Shown here in pieces: positions 31,092-41,609 of a stretch of 64,000 nucleotides of DNA. Numbering within the stretch: position 1 is the stretch's first letter; every line of letters starts with the position of its first letter. Source of the stretch: Marvania coccoides (lineage: Eukaryota; Chlorophyta; Trebouxiophyceae; Chlorellales; Chlorellaceae); NCBI GenBank assembly GCA_963854735.1, contig OY978105.1, positions 496,001 to 560,000 of the forward strand, read 5' to 3'. The notes under the pieces were generated by a model that did no database searches, had not been told where the DNA came from, and saw only the letters and a program-made list of their open reading frames with translations. Position numbers and translations under genes: made by a program.

Positions 31092-33065
31092 TTAAATTTC
31101 TTCGGGGATTTCAGCAACAGCATCATCGCCAACCTTTTCAAGCTCTTTAATCGACTTTCCTCCCACCCCTCTCCTATCGCCGAGCTCCAATCCCGCTGCC
31201 TCCGCCACCGCCGCACTGCCATGCCGCTGCAGCGCGTGCCGCAGATCGTGCCGCCCTGCCGCCCTCAGCTCCTCATGCGTCGGCATCTCCAACCCCCTCC
31301 CCCTCTCCCCTCCTCCATTCCCTTTATTATTGAAACTGTCATGAACTCTGCCGCTGCAGCTGTTGCTGCGCTTTGCCTCAGCCACAGCAAACGCGGCGAC
31401 CTCCCGGGCGGCCCATTCCAGGTCCTGCCAGGCCCCGCGTTTGAGACGCTGGGTTTTCCACCGCAGGCGGCGCGCCAATTCCACGTAACCGCCGTGCTTG
31501 ACCACCGCCTGGTGAAGGTCTGAGCGTCCCAGGTCGAGGAGCTCATTGGCGGTGGGCATGCGCTGCCGTGGGAGGCCGTGCTCGGAGGCGAACTCGCGGA
31601 GCTCGGCTGCCAGGGTGCGGATCTTGCGCAGGTGCTGCGAGCCAAAACGAAGTACAAGTTGAGTGAAAAGGACAGGAGGGGATGATTATCAGAGGTTCAT
31701 GGAGCAAATCCTTAGGAAAGGTTGTATAATAGAATCAGACAGCGTAATAAAATGAAAAAAAATCTACGCTTTATCACGCTAAAAAAATGCGTCCATCTCA
31801 ATCAAACTCACCCTGGTAGGAGGCCACGCGGGCCACCTGTCCAGCTCCTCCGCCACCTGCACGTACCCCCCTGCCGCCACTATCGCAGCGTGCAGGTCAT
31901 ACCGCCCTGCCGCCAACAGCGCCGACCGCGACGGCATCGCGCGGTCGTCCTCACTCTCCGTCAGAATCACGCTGCCCTCGTCGTCCAACGGCACCACCTG
32001 GGGCTCCACAGGTGCCTCCCACCTCACCCGCCTTGTCACCGGATTATACCAGTACGTTTCGCCTTGTACTGCCGTCCCTGTCGGCGCGCTTTCTTCCTCG
32101 CTCTCGGAGCTGGATGAGTCCGACCCCGCGTCCCTCTCCGAGCTGTCAAATCGCGCCCAGTTGGCCGCCACAAACAGCGACAGCTCCCGGTCCAGCGCTT
32201 CTTCATCCTGCCAGTACCCCGGGGGGCGGCGCGCGGACCGCAAGCCCAGCTCTTGCGCCACCTCCACGAACCCTCCCGCCGCCACAATCAGGCGCACAAG
32301 GTCCTTCCGCCCCGCTGCCTCCAGCTCCCGGCGCTTCGGCATGGTAGGCACGCCAGAGGGGGACAGCGATGCCAGAGGCGCCACCTCCGTGCGCAGGTGC
32401 TGCAGCAGCGCTTGGCGGCGGCCCAGGTCCAGCAGGCCTTCCGGGGGGTCGACTGTAATTTTTCTGTTAGCGGTGTCGATGTGAGGAACGATGCTGCGCA
32501 CCAGAGGGATCAAGTGCTGCACCTCTAGGTGGGGGACGTCAGTGGGTGGGGTGGTGCTGCTGCTGCCGCGGCGAGGGGGCAGCACGAGCTCGGCTGCCAC
32601 GACTTTCAGCAAACCGTGGGGCGCTCTCGTGTAGGAAGAGGTCAACACCTATAAACGTAATTTCCATCGTTATTGAAGCGATATTGGGACATTTAATTGC
32701 CTTCAATAATAACATTTTACGTGAAATTTTGGGTTAAAACAACGCATATATATTCATTAAAAACTTGCCTCTTTCACCACGCCCAACACAGTTTCTCCTC
32801 CTTTCTCGCTACTTTGCTTCTCATTGGCCATCATCACGACGGTGTAGCCTTTCAAGTCTTTGGCGGTGGGTTGCGGCGAGGCCGGCGCTGCGGGGGCAGG
32901 CTGCTGCTCTTTTGGAGAGGGCGGCGGGCGAATAGGATTCCGCCATGGCACGGAGCTGGAGCGCGCCCGGTGCGTTCTTGTGCGTGGATGAGGGGCATAT
33001 GAGACGCTGAGGAGTCTAAATAGGGTGATGGGTGGTAGCGAGGGCCGGCTAATTGTGAGGTTCAT
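31092..33065 (-). CDS. RIMM: Plastid-type RimM ribosome maturation factor with plant repeats
   Basis: Exons 33065-32769, 32648-31812 and 31634-31092 give 558 aa. Intron 1 has a GC donor (GAG|GCAAGT). RimM helps process the 3' domain of small-subunit rRNA. Visible: an Arg/Pro/Ser-rich transit-like start; a RimM beta-barrel ending in Leu-Ile-Pro-Leu-Val-Arg-Ser-Ile-Val-Pro and Ile-Thr-Val-Asp-Pro-Pro-Glu-Gly-Leu-Leu, the family's clearest signature; then four copies of an about 35-residue helical unit (Met-Pro-x-x-x-Glu-Leu-x-x-Ala-Gly-Arg-x-Asp-Leu-x-x-x-Ile-Val-x-x-Gly-Gly), two of which flank a half-WW-like segment (Tyr-Trp-Tyr-Asn-Pro-Val-Thr). Plant plastid RimM proteins carry similar repeats. 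The repeats may bind RNA, which is inference. Confidence 0.8.
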
Positions 33066-33371
33066 GAGATTTTTTAAATTGTGAATTCAAAGGTGTGCAA
33101 AGTGCGGCATTGCGGTGTGCCAGACCTGCTACATTATTGAACGTGTGTTTTATAAATTAATTAATTAAAACTATCTCGCACGGAGCCGGTTGAAGTTCTG
33201 GGCTGCCCAACACCAGAGATATATTTAAACGTGTGCTCTGCTCCAGGAAACGATATAATTTCTAGTACATTGTACACAGCGGCAAGCGTTGCCCGTCAAT
33301 TCGCGGCGTGGCTTGAAATCCGCCAAAATTTTCGGAGGTTTTCTCAGAATAAATTTACTTGGAGGAAAAAA
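33066..33371. promoter_or_regulatory. Divergent promoter region between RimM and GNAT genes
   Basis: About 305 bases between two opposed plastid-protein genes; probably carries both promoters. AT-rich at 33135-33175. No defined element recognised. Confidence 0.4.
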
Positions 33372-34468
33372 ATGGAGTGTCGCTCAATGCTCCAAGCCAG
33401 CAGCATGCAGCTCAGGATCCAGCCATTTATGGCCACGCAGCGGCAGCCTCGTGGCGGCAGTGCAGTGCACGCCAGGCTAGGGCTTCCCAACATCCCAACT
33501 TGCTCCCTCAGCTGCTTCCCTCCATCCCTCCGCACCGACCTCGCCAAGCAGCATACCCCCACGTACGTCAAACCAAAGCTCAGCTATCGCGGCTTTGCCA
33601 CAGGTACCTAAAACCACCCTTTTTCACCAATGTTCCCTTTTGATTTTCGCGCCCACCAGCTCACTCTCCTCCTTTCTCTTCCACAGCTGCCCTTCTGGGC
33701 GAGGGCATTTCCACCGCCAAGCCTGAGCTCATGGCAGACACCAACTCCCCCTCCTCCCTCCCCCCGCCCGCGATTTCAAAGTCCGACGCCGCTTTCACCT
33801 CCGACGGGGTTGAATTCGTGTGGGGAACCGAGGGACTGGACTGCGGGGAGCTGAACGACCTGTTCTCGCGGGTTGGTTTCCCTCGCCGCGACCCCATCCG
33901 GCTGGCTGCTGCGCTTTCAAACACGTATTCTACAATCTGGATCCGGGCCGCTCGAAAGAGCAGAATGGCAAAGGAAGGGCAGCTGCTGGGGTTTGCGCGG
34001 GCCACAAGTGACGGCGCGTTGAGCGCCACGATCTGGGATGTGGCGGTTCACCCTGCGTGGCAGCGAATCGGGCTGGGGAGGGGGCTGGTGGAACGATTGA
34101 CAGCGGACCTTGTGAAGCAAGGAAAGTTTCATTAATTGTACCACTTTTTCGCATCTGTTTGGCTTGTTTCAGTGCTAGCGTAATGAATTTGTTTTCAAGC
34201 TGTTATTTTTCTGTATTTACGTCAAAATATTAGTAGAAATTGGGGGTTGAAACATGCTTTGATTATCCTTGCCGTTTTCTTCGTTTACTTTGCAGGCATT
34301 GCTACTATTACGTTATACGCCGAGCCAGGGGTGGTGGGGCTGTATGAGAAGCTGGGGTTCGTTAAGGATCCGCAGGGGGTGAAGGGCCTTGCCTTTCAAA
34401 CCACCTCAAAGAAAGCAAGGGAGTTGATGAAGGGGCCGCCAACTCCCCGACCACCGGTGAAGGCTTAA
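33372..34468 (+). CDS. Plastid-type GNAT acetyltransferase, NSI/GNAT-like
   Basis: Exons 33372-33603, 33687-34121 and 34296-34468 give 279 aa. GNAT enzymes move acetyl from acetyl-CoA to an amine of a protein or small molecule; plant plastid members do both Lys and N-terminal acetylation. The acetyl-CoA loop is in Gln-Arg-Ile-Gly-Leu-Gly-Arg-Gly-Leu-Val, preceded by Trp-Asp-Val-Ala-Val-His-Pro, and exon 3 holds Tyr-Ala-Glu-Pro-Gly-Val-Val-Gly-Leu-Tyr-Glu-Lys-Leu-Gly-Phe, typical of the plastid clade. The first 110 residues look like a transit peptide plus spacer. Intron 2 appears to be GA-AG (CAAG|GAAAGT to TGCAG|GC). A GT donor four bases on would need another acceptor and insert about 20 hydrophobic residues into the fold. 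Confidence 0.8.
34122..34295 (+). other. Probable GA-AG intron
   Basis: The donor reads AG|GAAAGT where the consensus is AG|GTAAGT; the acceptor is TTTGCAG. Only this junction joins Lys-Gln-Gly to Ile-Ala-Thr-Ile-Thr-Leu-Tyr in the frame expected of GNAT proteins without an insertion. Confidence 0.55.
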
Positions 34469-35046
34469 ATTAATTAAATAACGAGTAAAAACAGCAGAGT
34501 ATACTGCTTGTTGGCATTTTCATATGATATGAATAGAAGTGCCGTTATAGAGCGAAGATTGTTTTTATTTTAGATCTCTATCGATACAATTGTTGCGACC
34601 GGCGATCTTTCAGGTTGTCGTTAGTTAGTTGGATACCAAAAATGGCATTTATTTACTTGCTGTGTGTAATTTTCGATTAGGAGCTGTGTTTTCTGATAAG
34701 TAGGAGAATTACTAAGAAAGCATGTTTTTGTATTTTTTTTTTTCATTGCGTCGGTCGATTTTCAGTGGGCCTTGCTTTTTATATTATTTAAGCAGGCGAC
34801 TTTCGGGACGTGTGTGTTACTACTCTTCTTTTTGGATGGTTAACAGCTTGTTGAACGCAGCATGGAGGACATGTTTTCCCCTTGAGAGTACTACTGAACT
34901 TGATTTTTCCGCTGAAGTATATTCTACTGCTTTTAAATACTCTCTCTCTCTTTGCGTGTGTAATGGATATCAAGGAAAAATGAATGTAAACAATTAGAAC
35001 TTAAAGTAGTTGTGTAGTGTATCACTTGCTTCATTCTTATGGTTAT
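34469..35046. other. Gene-free convergent interval
   Basis: AT-rich 3' flanks of the GNAT and RING genes. There is a TGTAA motif near 34665 and another near 34961. I see no gene. Confidence 0.45.
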
Positions 35047-36264
35047 TTATAAGTTGTCAGGGGGCTGGCGGCGGGAAGGCGCAGAGGAGTAAAACAGCCC
35101 AGGCACGACCTTTCGGGGCACCTCCTGTTCTCTTGCGCGCGTCGTTCGTGCCACAGAGGGCTGCCTCCTGGGCTGCAGCGCCCTGTCTCCCCTCTGTGCA
35201 GCCCTGCTGCTGCTGCCTCCTCTCGCTCCCTCTTCATCCTCCTCTTCGTCTCCAGTCAGATCTGTCACATCTGAGCTGCCGTCGGAGCTGTCGGAAGGCG
35301 GCGTTTCTCCACCAATCAGCTCCTGCCTCTGCCGTTGTGGCCACTGCCGCTGCCGCATAGGGCGCTGCTGCTGCTGCTGCTGCTGCTGCCGCCGCCCAGG
35401 GACCGAATTTTCTGGGCTTTGTGAGAGCGCCAGGTTCCCAAAAGCGGTAGTAATGGACTCGGCAGCTGCCAAATCCGTCCGCTGCGCCTGACGCCGCTGC
35501 GCTGTCTGTGCGGGCCTTGTGGGCTCTCGCGGGGGGTCTCGCGCTGTAGCTGGACGGGGAGGGGCAAAGGGCTGCGCAACGCGGCTGCTGGCTGGGTAGG
35601 CGGCAGGCCGCGCCTCCCGTTCTTCTGCTACGATTGCAGACCTCAAGGCTTCGGATAACGTGTGAGCACGGCTGACCAGTCTACTTGGGGAGACTGCTTC
35701 CTCATCTCGCGCTATTGTTCCAGAACTCAAGGCTTCGGCCATCATGTGAGCACGGCTGATCAGCCTCCTTGGGTAGTCTGCGTCCTCTTCTTCTCCTACG
35801 ATTCCAGATCCCAAGGCTGCGATCATCGTGCGATGTACACGGCTGAGCAGCCTCGTTGGGTGGTCCAGGGGGCCGCGCATAGGGGCAGAGACAGGCGGCG
35901 AGTCAGGAGCTGCGTTACAGTGGGCTGGATACAGCCGCTGGACGATGTCCCACAGCGTGGTATTGATTGCAGTCGTCTCTGCAACGTAGTGGAAGAAATA
36001 TCATCAGAAACGCCTGGTCGTGGTGGAAGTTAATCACTTGATTCATCGAAGATTTGCCAAACGCTCACCGGAACGGCGAACTTCTTGACGGCAAGCGGGA
36101 CATCTGTTGGTTGGGTAGGCTGCGAACGTCTTCCTGAGGCATCCCCGGCAGAAGTTGTGACCGCAGCTCGTTGTAGTTGGGCGAATGAAGATGTCAAAGC
36201 AGATTGGGCACGTTAATTGCTCCTCAAGCTGCGTCTGCAGCTCTGGGGAAGCAGCCATTTGCAT
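35047..36264 (-). CDS. RING-finger protein, probable E3 ubiquitin ligase, with internal repeats
   Basis: Exons 36264-36069 and 35978-35047 (GT-AG, phase 1) give 375 aa. A C3HC4 RING lies near the N terminus (Cys-Pro-Ile-Cys, Cys-Gly-His-Asn-Phe-Cys, Cys-Pro-Ala-Cys), followed by Ile-Asn-Thr-Thr-Leu-Trp, a common post-RING motif. Residues about 97-190 hold three copies of an about 32-residue unit (x-Arg-Leu-x-Ser-Arg-x-His-x-x-x-x-Ala-Leu-x-Ser). Then come Arg/Pro/Gln-rich disorder with an eight-Gln run, a Val-Thr-Asp-Leu-Thr-Gly-Asp acidic patch that resembles a SUMO-interaction motif, and a basic tail. RING plus SIM-like motif suggests, without proving, a SUMO-directed ligase. The first true ATG is at 36264; upstream codons in frame are non-ATG. 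Confidence 0.75.
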
Positions 36265-36554
36265 ACTGATTTTTTCCTGAACGAGCGAAGCAGCGTGACA
36301 GCCAAACAAAGTTCAGCTATTGGGATAGCAGGCTCAGCAGGCTGCACAGCAGTTTTGTTTTAATGACAGCCCGCCAGGACATCGCCTAGGTATACTAGGC
36401 ATGCCGGAAGGGCATGCATTCTTGAGCCAAAATTTGTGCAGCTACGGCAAGTTGCTCACGCTCGTCTATCTTTCCCCGCGAACTCTGCAGACGCAACAGG
36501 TAATACATACATTACATGAAATACAAAGTCCACACAAAAAGGCAAATAAGGCCC

Positions 36555-36681
36555 CGTAGCAGACTGGCACTACTAGTAGTGAAAGCCGTGGGCGTAGGAA
36601 TAAAAATAAATATAAAAATAAGCGTTTAGGCCTACGCAAATGCGCTTCCGGAACGGAAGAAAAGTATCAAGGTATATGCGG
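36555..36681 (+). repeat. Hairpin-forming dispersed repeat, copy A
   Basis: Matches 42671-42799 in reverse orientation: CGTAGCAGACTGGCA, GTGAAAGCCGTG, GCGTAGGAATAA, then an AT-rich variable centre, CCTACGCAAATGCGCTTC, ACGGAAGAAAA and GGTATATG. The GCGTAGG and CCTACGC blocks are inverted repeats flanking the AT-rich loop, so transcripts or single strands could fold. It has no coding capacity and looks like a MITE-type non-autonomous element. Confidence 0.65.
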
Positions 36682-36855
36682 TATAGTATTAGAACCCTTA
36701 CAAATGCGGTGAGGTACTTAAAATGCTTGATATGCATGCCGTTAATTCAAATGTGCAAGGATAGAACCTATGATTTCAAAGAAATCAAATAATTGCATTT
36801 CACACTCAAGCAGTATTCAATTACGCTCAATTGACGCCCAGCCCAGCTCAAATAA

Positions 36856-36879
36856 GGGGGGGGGGGGGGGGGGGGGGGG
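36856..36879 (+). repeat. 24-base G homopolymer
   Basis: Uninterrupted G run in intergenic sequence just downstream of the ankyrin gene's stop. Confidence 0.85.
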
Positions 36880-36946
36880 ACCAAAAACCGAGACCTTCCC
36901 AGGCCAGTCAAAGTAGGAAAGTAGTATTAATGATTATTGGCATTTT

Positions 36947-38237
36947 TTATTTGCCCGGAAACGCCCACGCCACCCCCCGGCGATCCGCCCCCGCATCCAC
37001 TAGCACCGCTGCCGCGTCGACGTGACCCTCGGACGCAGCGTAGAAGAGGGGGCTCTTGTTCCAGCTGTCGCGGGAATCTTTCTGTGCGCCTGCATTAATT
37101 AAAGCAGCGATGACTGCAGCGTGGCCGTTAAGGGCCGCCCACGACAGGGCGGTGCGGTTGTACGCGTCTTTAGCATCCACGTAGCACCCGCCAGCCAGCA
37201 GCGCAACCACAGTCGCCCTGTGGCCTCGTTCGGCTGCCCTGTGAAGAGCGGTCTTGCCCTCAAAATCACGCGCTTCCTCGTCGGCTGGAGGCTCCGCGGC
37301 GAGCAACACTCTGCAGGCAGCCGTGTTGCCGAGCTCCGCGGCTTTGATCAGCGCGGTTTTGCCTTTGGCGTCCTTGGCTTCCATGTCGAGTTTTTTTGAT
37401 AGCAGCCAGACCACCTCAGATTTGCCACTCATCGCAGCGCAGTGCAACGTGGTGCGGCCCCCATGGCTCGTCACGCCTGCGTCAGCCCCAGCGTCGAGCA
37501 GCGCCTTCACGACCTCAGTGTGGCCGTTTAAAGCGCCAATGAGTATGGCAGTCAGCCCCTGCTGGTCTGTCGCTTCGAGGTATGCGTTGGCATCAATCAG
37601 GGCGGTTACTACCGCGGAGTGGCCCCCAGAAGCCGCGGAGGCCAGCGGCGTCAGGCCGTGCAGGCTTTGCGCCTCTCGCCCCGCCCCAGCAAACAGCAGA
37701 CTCGCAACTGCCGCTTTGCAGCCGTTGGCGGCGGCGACGATCAGCGCGGTGCGCCCCAGGTCGTCGGCAGCTTCCATGTCCGCGCCTGCGCCCAGCAGCA
37801 CGTCCAGCGCAGCATCGTGGCCGTTGCCTGCAGCTCCCAGGAGCGGCGTTCTACCCTGAACGTCTCGGGCTTCCAGGTTCGCCCCTGCGCTGCAAAGGAG
37901 ACGCACCATCCCCGTCTGACCCTCCTTTGCGGCGACCCCCAGCGGCGTTTGGCCCTCGGCGTCTCTCACTTCTATGCTCTTTCCGACGGCAAGCATCAAT
38001 CGGGCTAAACGCTGGTTCCCGGTGGCAGAGGCGCGATGAAGCAGCGTTATGGACCGCTTGTGAGCGTTGTGCACTTGGAGCACGGCCTGCAAACATCATT
38101 TTTTAATATCAAGGTTGGGGGTTATTATAAGGTGCGGGCGCGATTAAGCTTCCAAAGTTCTCAGAGGAAGGAAAAACACGCACCATGCCCAAGAACGCTG
38201 CAATTCCACCAACTCCAATGATCTTGATCGCCGGCAT
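36947..38237 (-). CDS. Ankyrin-repeat protein, 397 aa
   Basis: Exons 38237-38184 and 38086-36947 (GT-AG, phase 0). The 18-residue first exon is hydrophobic (Ile-Gly-Val-Gly-Gly-Ile-Ala-Ala-Phe-Leu) and could be a signal anchor or targeting segment. The remainder is a near-continuous array of about eleven ankyrin repeats with the usual Gly-x-Thr-Pro/Ala-Leu, Ala-Ala-x-x-Gly-His and Leu-Leu-x-Ala-Gly-Ala motifs. No enzymatic domain is fused. Such arrays are protein-binding scaffolds; the partner is unknown. Confidence 0.8.
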
Positions 38238-38714
38238 CGCCTTGCTGAGGTGTTGTTAGCTTTGTGAATTGATTTATGAATTATTTTTTAATTATTTCCC
38301 CCCGAACCTAGGAGCCGGGAATTCGAGCAGCATGTTCTAGAGAATACGTTAGAGGAAAATTAAAGATTTGCTTGAGCATATTTTGCACTTCTCGTTCTTT
38401 GCCAAGATTGTGAATTCCCGAGGTTAGGACAAGAAGAAAGTGCCATGCACAAAAGCATTTGCCACCGCACTGCTTGGCCGCAAGACCTGCAGGCATACAA
38501 TTGTAGCCCGGATACGTAACTAAGATGGATGCTGTAGCAGAAAAAAGTTGAAGGCACCCGCCACGCCGTCTGTGTCATTTCTTCTTGGAGACTGTGAATT
38601 GAAAACTCGCAGACCGGTAATTTTTTCATAACTACTAGTTTATATTAAATTTAAAAACTAAACAAACCATTACTCCTCGCCAAATAATCACAAGAAAGAT
38701 TTTTTCTAAGCGGT
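38238..38714. other. Gene-free interval
   Basis: About 475 bases between the ankyrin start and the DUF707 stop. No gene or repeat recognised. Confidence 0.45.
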
Positions 38715-41034
38715 TTAAACGTTCACATGCCCAGCAGTCTTTCTAGCCACCCCTGGTGGAGATACGGAGGCCTTTGCCAGACCACAGCAGCTCCCTCCCG
38801 AGCCCCTCCACCGGCGCCCTCGTTTGGCCCACCCCAGCTGCCCCACAGCTGCCACGCCCACCACCAGCCCCGCTAAAGAAAGTAAGCCCCAGCGAGGCTC
38901 GGGGGCAGCCGAAGACGACTCTTCCTGGAGCACCAAAATGGCGGTGTTGCTGTCACCTGCATCGCCGTTTTGAACGCCTTTTTTATTTCTTTTTTCTTCT
39001 GCGGTGGTGAGTGAGCTCTCGGGCCGGCCGCCGCCGGTCGTTGCCGCCATCGCCTTGAGCACTTCTGCAGCAACAAAAACAAAGAAACAAATGAGATTTG
39101 TATCAGAAATATAAAATATGTCCTCAAAGTGCTGCTTTTCATGAAATCCAGCTGGCAGGAAGGACTAAACGAAAAGATGGTCAGAACAAGCGCAATTTTC
39201 CATCCATCCATCCATCCATCCATCCATCCATCCATCCATCCATCCATCCATCCATCCATCCATCCATCCATCCATCCATTACATATAAAGAGAAGAAAGA
39301 AAAGGGTAGGTCTTACTGACCTTCGTTCGGAACACCGCCGATGACGCGCACGGTCATAAACTCCTCCCCCAACGCATCAGTGGTCGACTGCGAGTAGTTA
39401 TACGCTGAAAACACGATGAGCTCTTCCTGCTTGGCTGTGTAGGGTGAAAGCCCAGGGGCGTACACGCTGTGCAGCTTGGTGCCGCTGCCAAGTCCGCCAG
39501 CTGAGGGCACGTGGGTCATGCAGACCGCGTCCACCACAGCGATTCTGTCTCGGGGGTAGTGCAGCAGCGCTGGCCAGATGGAATCCAATCCCCATCCCAC
39601 GTAAGTCCAATACCTGATGAATTGACAAGGCAATACAAAGCAAGGTTAATCGAGAAAGACGGACACCTCCGGCTGGAGATGGTTTCGGTTGGGTGCCCCC
39701 CCCCCCGCCCCCCCCCCCAACCCCCCCGGGAGATATTATTCGATGCACACCTTGAGAAGGTCCTTCTGACGACTTTGTCGAAGAAGTCCATGCGGAAGGT
39801 GGGCGCCATAACTTCGACAAAGGTGCTGTACCGCAAGATGTATTGCGGGCGCTGATGCAGCTCCGGGCGCCAGGTGGCGGACCCAGGAGCCTCGCACACC
39901 GCGGGCTGGGCCAGCAGCAGGTCGTAGGCGCGCATGAGAGAGAAGACAGTGTTGATGGCGCAGGTGTCCTGAAAAATTAATAATATTGATAGGACGTGAA
40001 ATGACGTCATAAAATATGCACCTGGGTGTAAATAAAATAAGATAGTAATTTTTGGAGGCAAAATGTAGAGGAAATGCAGCGAAAATTGCAGTAAAAGCAT
40101 TCGATTCTTGCCATTTCCAAGTCATCGTCTGGCAGCATCACAAAGTCGTAGCGCTCAGACAGGCCGTCCCACTGCGGCGAGGACGCGAGATCAAAGTAGC
40201 TGCACCAGGGAGAAGGAAAAAACAGTGGTCAAAGGTGCCATCCAAAGAAAAAATGCGTGACATGCAGAATATTTCTTTTCGGAAACTCACAGCCGCCACT
40301 TGGGGCCCTTGATTGGGATGACGGCGATGCACTGCACGCAGGAAAATTTTCCAGTGTCTCCGTGGTAGAGGGCCACGATGTCAAAGGTGGACTCTTCAGG
40401 ACGACTCAGCCACCTGCAGCCAGCGGGAAAATAAATTAAACTAGATTTTCCTGGTTTTTCTTTGCAAAGCTGACAATCCGGAAATGTTTTAATTTTAATT
40501 TTAATTTTAATTTTAGCGCACTTGTCTGGCTGCCAGGAGTCGCCAGCAGGGACGATGAGGAGGTTTCTGCGTGGCTGTCCAGCAGCAGCAGCTGGTCTGC
40601 CGCAAACGAGCACAGGCGGCTGTCGAGGTTGAACTGATGCTCGGGAGCTGCCACTTGGGACCCAATAGCCGTCTGTAGACGCGTTGTCGGTGGCTGGAGG
40701 CTGGGAAACGTCGCTGTTCCTCGCGCCTGTTTTATAATAATCGCGGAGCCAAGCAACAGAATCCTCGAAGGGAGGGTACAGAAGACCGGATGGGTCTGAA
40801 ACGAGGCTTCGGCCTTGGCCAGTTTGGAGAGCGAGCACTTGTTGCTGAAGACCCAGTTTTTCGGCAACGGCACCTGAATTTCGGTCGAATGCAACCTTGT
40901 CAGCCTTGAGGGCGTATATTTAACTTAATGAGATATTAAGTGGCTGTCACAGGGCCGCGCTCACCTCTGCACGCCGCGAAAGCGAGCAGCACCACGTACA
41001 AAGTAATCATCGGGAAAAAATTCGAGGGATGCAT
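38715..41034 (-). CDS. DUF707-family protein, seven exons, 497 aa
   Basis: Exons 41034-40965, 40873-40522, 40413-40291, 40199-40112, 39968-39751, 39613-39321 and 39064-38715. Intron 4 has a GC donor (ATG|GCAAGA). The first exon is a hydrophobic signal anchor. The body matches plant DUF707: [29 protein letters not shown] (an Asp-rich motif like those of nucleotide-sugar glycosyltransferases), Leu-Leu-Ala-Gln-Pro-Ala, Tyr-Val-Gly-Trp-Gly-Leu-Asp, and His-Val-Pro-Ser-Ala-Gly-Gly. A second membrane segment ([10 protein letters not shown]) lies near the C terminus. A Golgi or secretory-pathway glycosyltransferase role is plausible but unproven. Intron 6 holds a 20-copy CATC array. Confidence 0.8.
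39200..39279 (+). repeat. CATC tetranucleotide minisatellite, 20 copies
   Basis: Perfect (CATC)n array of about 80 bases inside intron 6 of the DUF707 gene. Confidence 0.95.
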
Positions 41035-41440
41035 GAGGCCTTGTCTTTTATCTTGGCGTGAAATACGAACGCCGAAGTTTCCGAATTAAAATGTTAATGT
41101 ATGAACGCGTGGCTACACACAGGCAAGCTTTTGTTGCTCCTCCTTTCCAATTGGATATCCAATTGGATATATTGCTCTGTTTTCTGTGAGGCGCTCTCTT
41201 CGGCTATTGTCAGTATAGTAGAAATCATGCAGTGCTTCTGTGAGCAGCACCTCGCTGAGCAAGGCAGATTTCGCTGGACTATGATTTACCGGCGACGGCG
41301 ACGTAGCGAGGAATAAAACTCGATCTGAATAGCCCGAAACTAAAGCGATGCCAACTTCAAATTAAATAACCAGCGTGATAGAAGCCAAAAGCCGCGTTCT
41401 TGGTTTACAGCATTTCTTTAAAAGTTTGGAGGTACAACTG

Positions 41441-41609
41441 CGGCGTATGCTGTATCCGTACGCCCCCAGTACCTGAGGTTGATCCCACGGGTGGAAGGGG
41501 GTACCCCGCCTTACTGTGGCGGGGTGAGTGGCACGTCGGCTTGCACCAACCTTGGTAGTAGACGTTACAACCATATGAAAAACCTCCAAACCTCCAAACC
41601 TCCAAACCT
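41441..41609 (+). repeat. Dispersed SINE-like repeat, copy 2
   Basis: Almost identical to 55971-56132 over about 140 bases (TGTATCCGTACGCCCCCAG, AGGTTGATCCCACGG, GGAAGGGGGTAC, the CCGCC/GGCGG hairpin, GTGGCACGTCGGCTTGCACC, ACGTTACAACCATATG). It ends in about four ACCTCCAA units. AGTTTGGAGGT just upstream (41423-41433) is the reverse complement of the tail unit. Confidence 0.75.

Larger units (their letters stand above)
36265..36946. other. Gene-free interval with repeat copy and G run
   Basis: Holds one copy of the inverted-repeat family (36555-36681) and a 24-base G run (36856-36879). Otherwise I see nothing. Confidence 0.45.
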
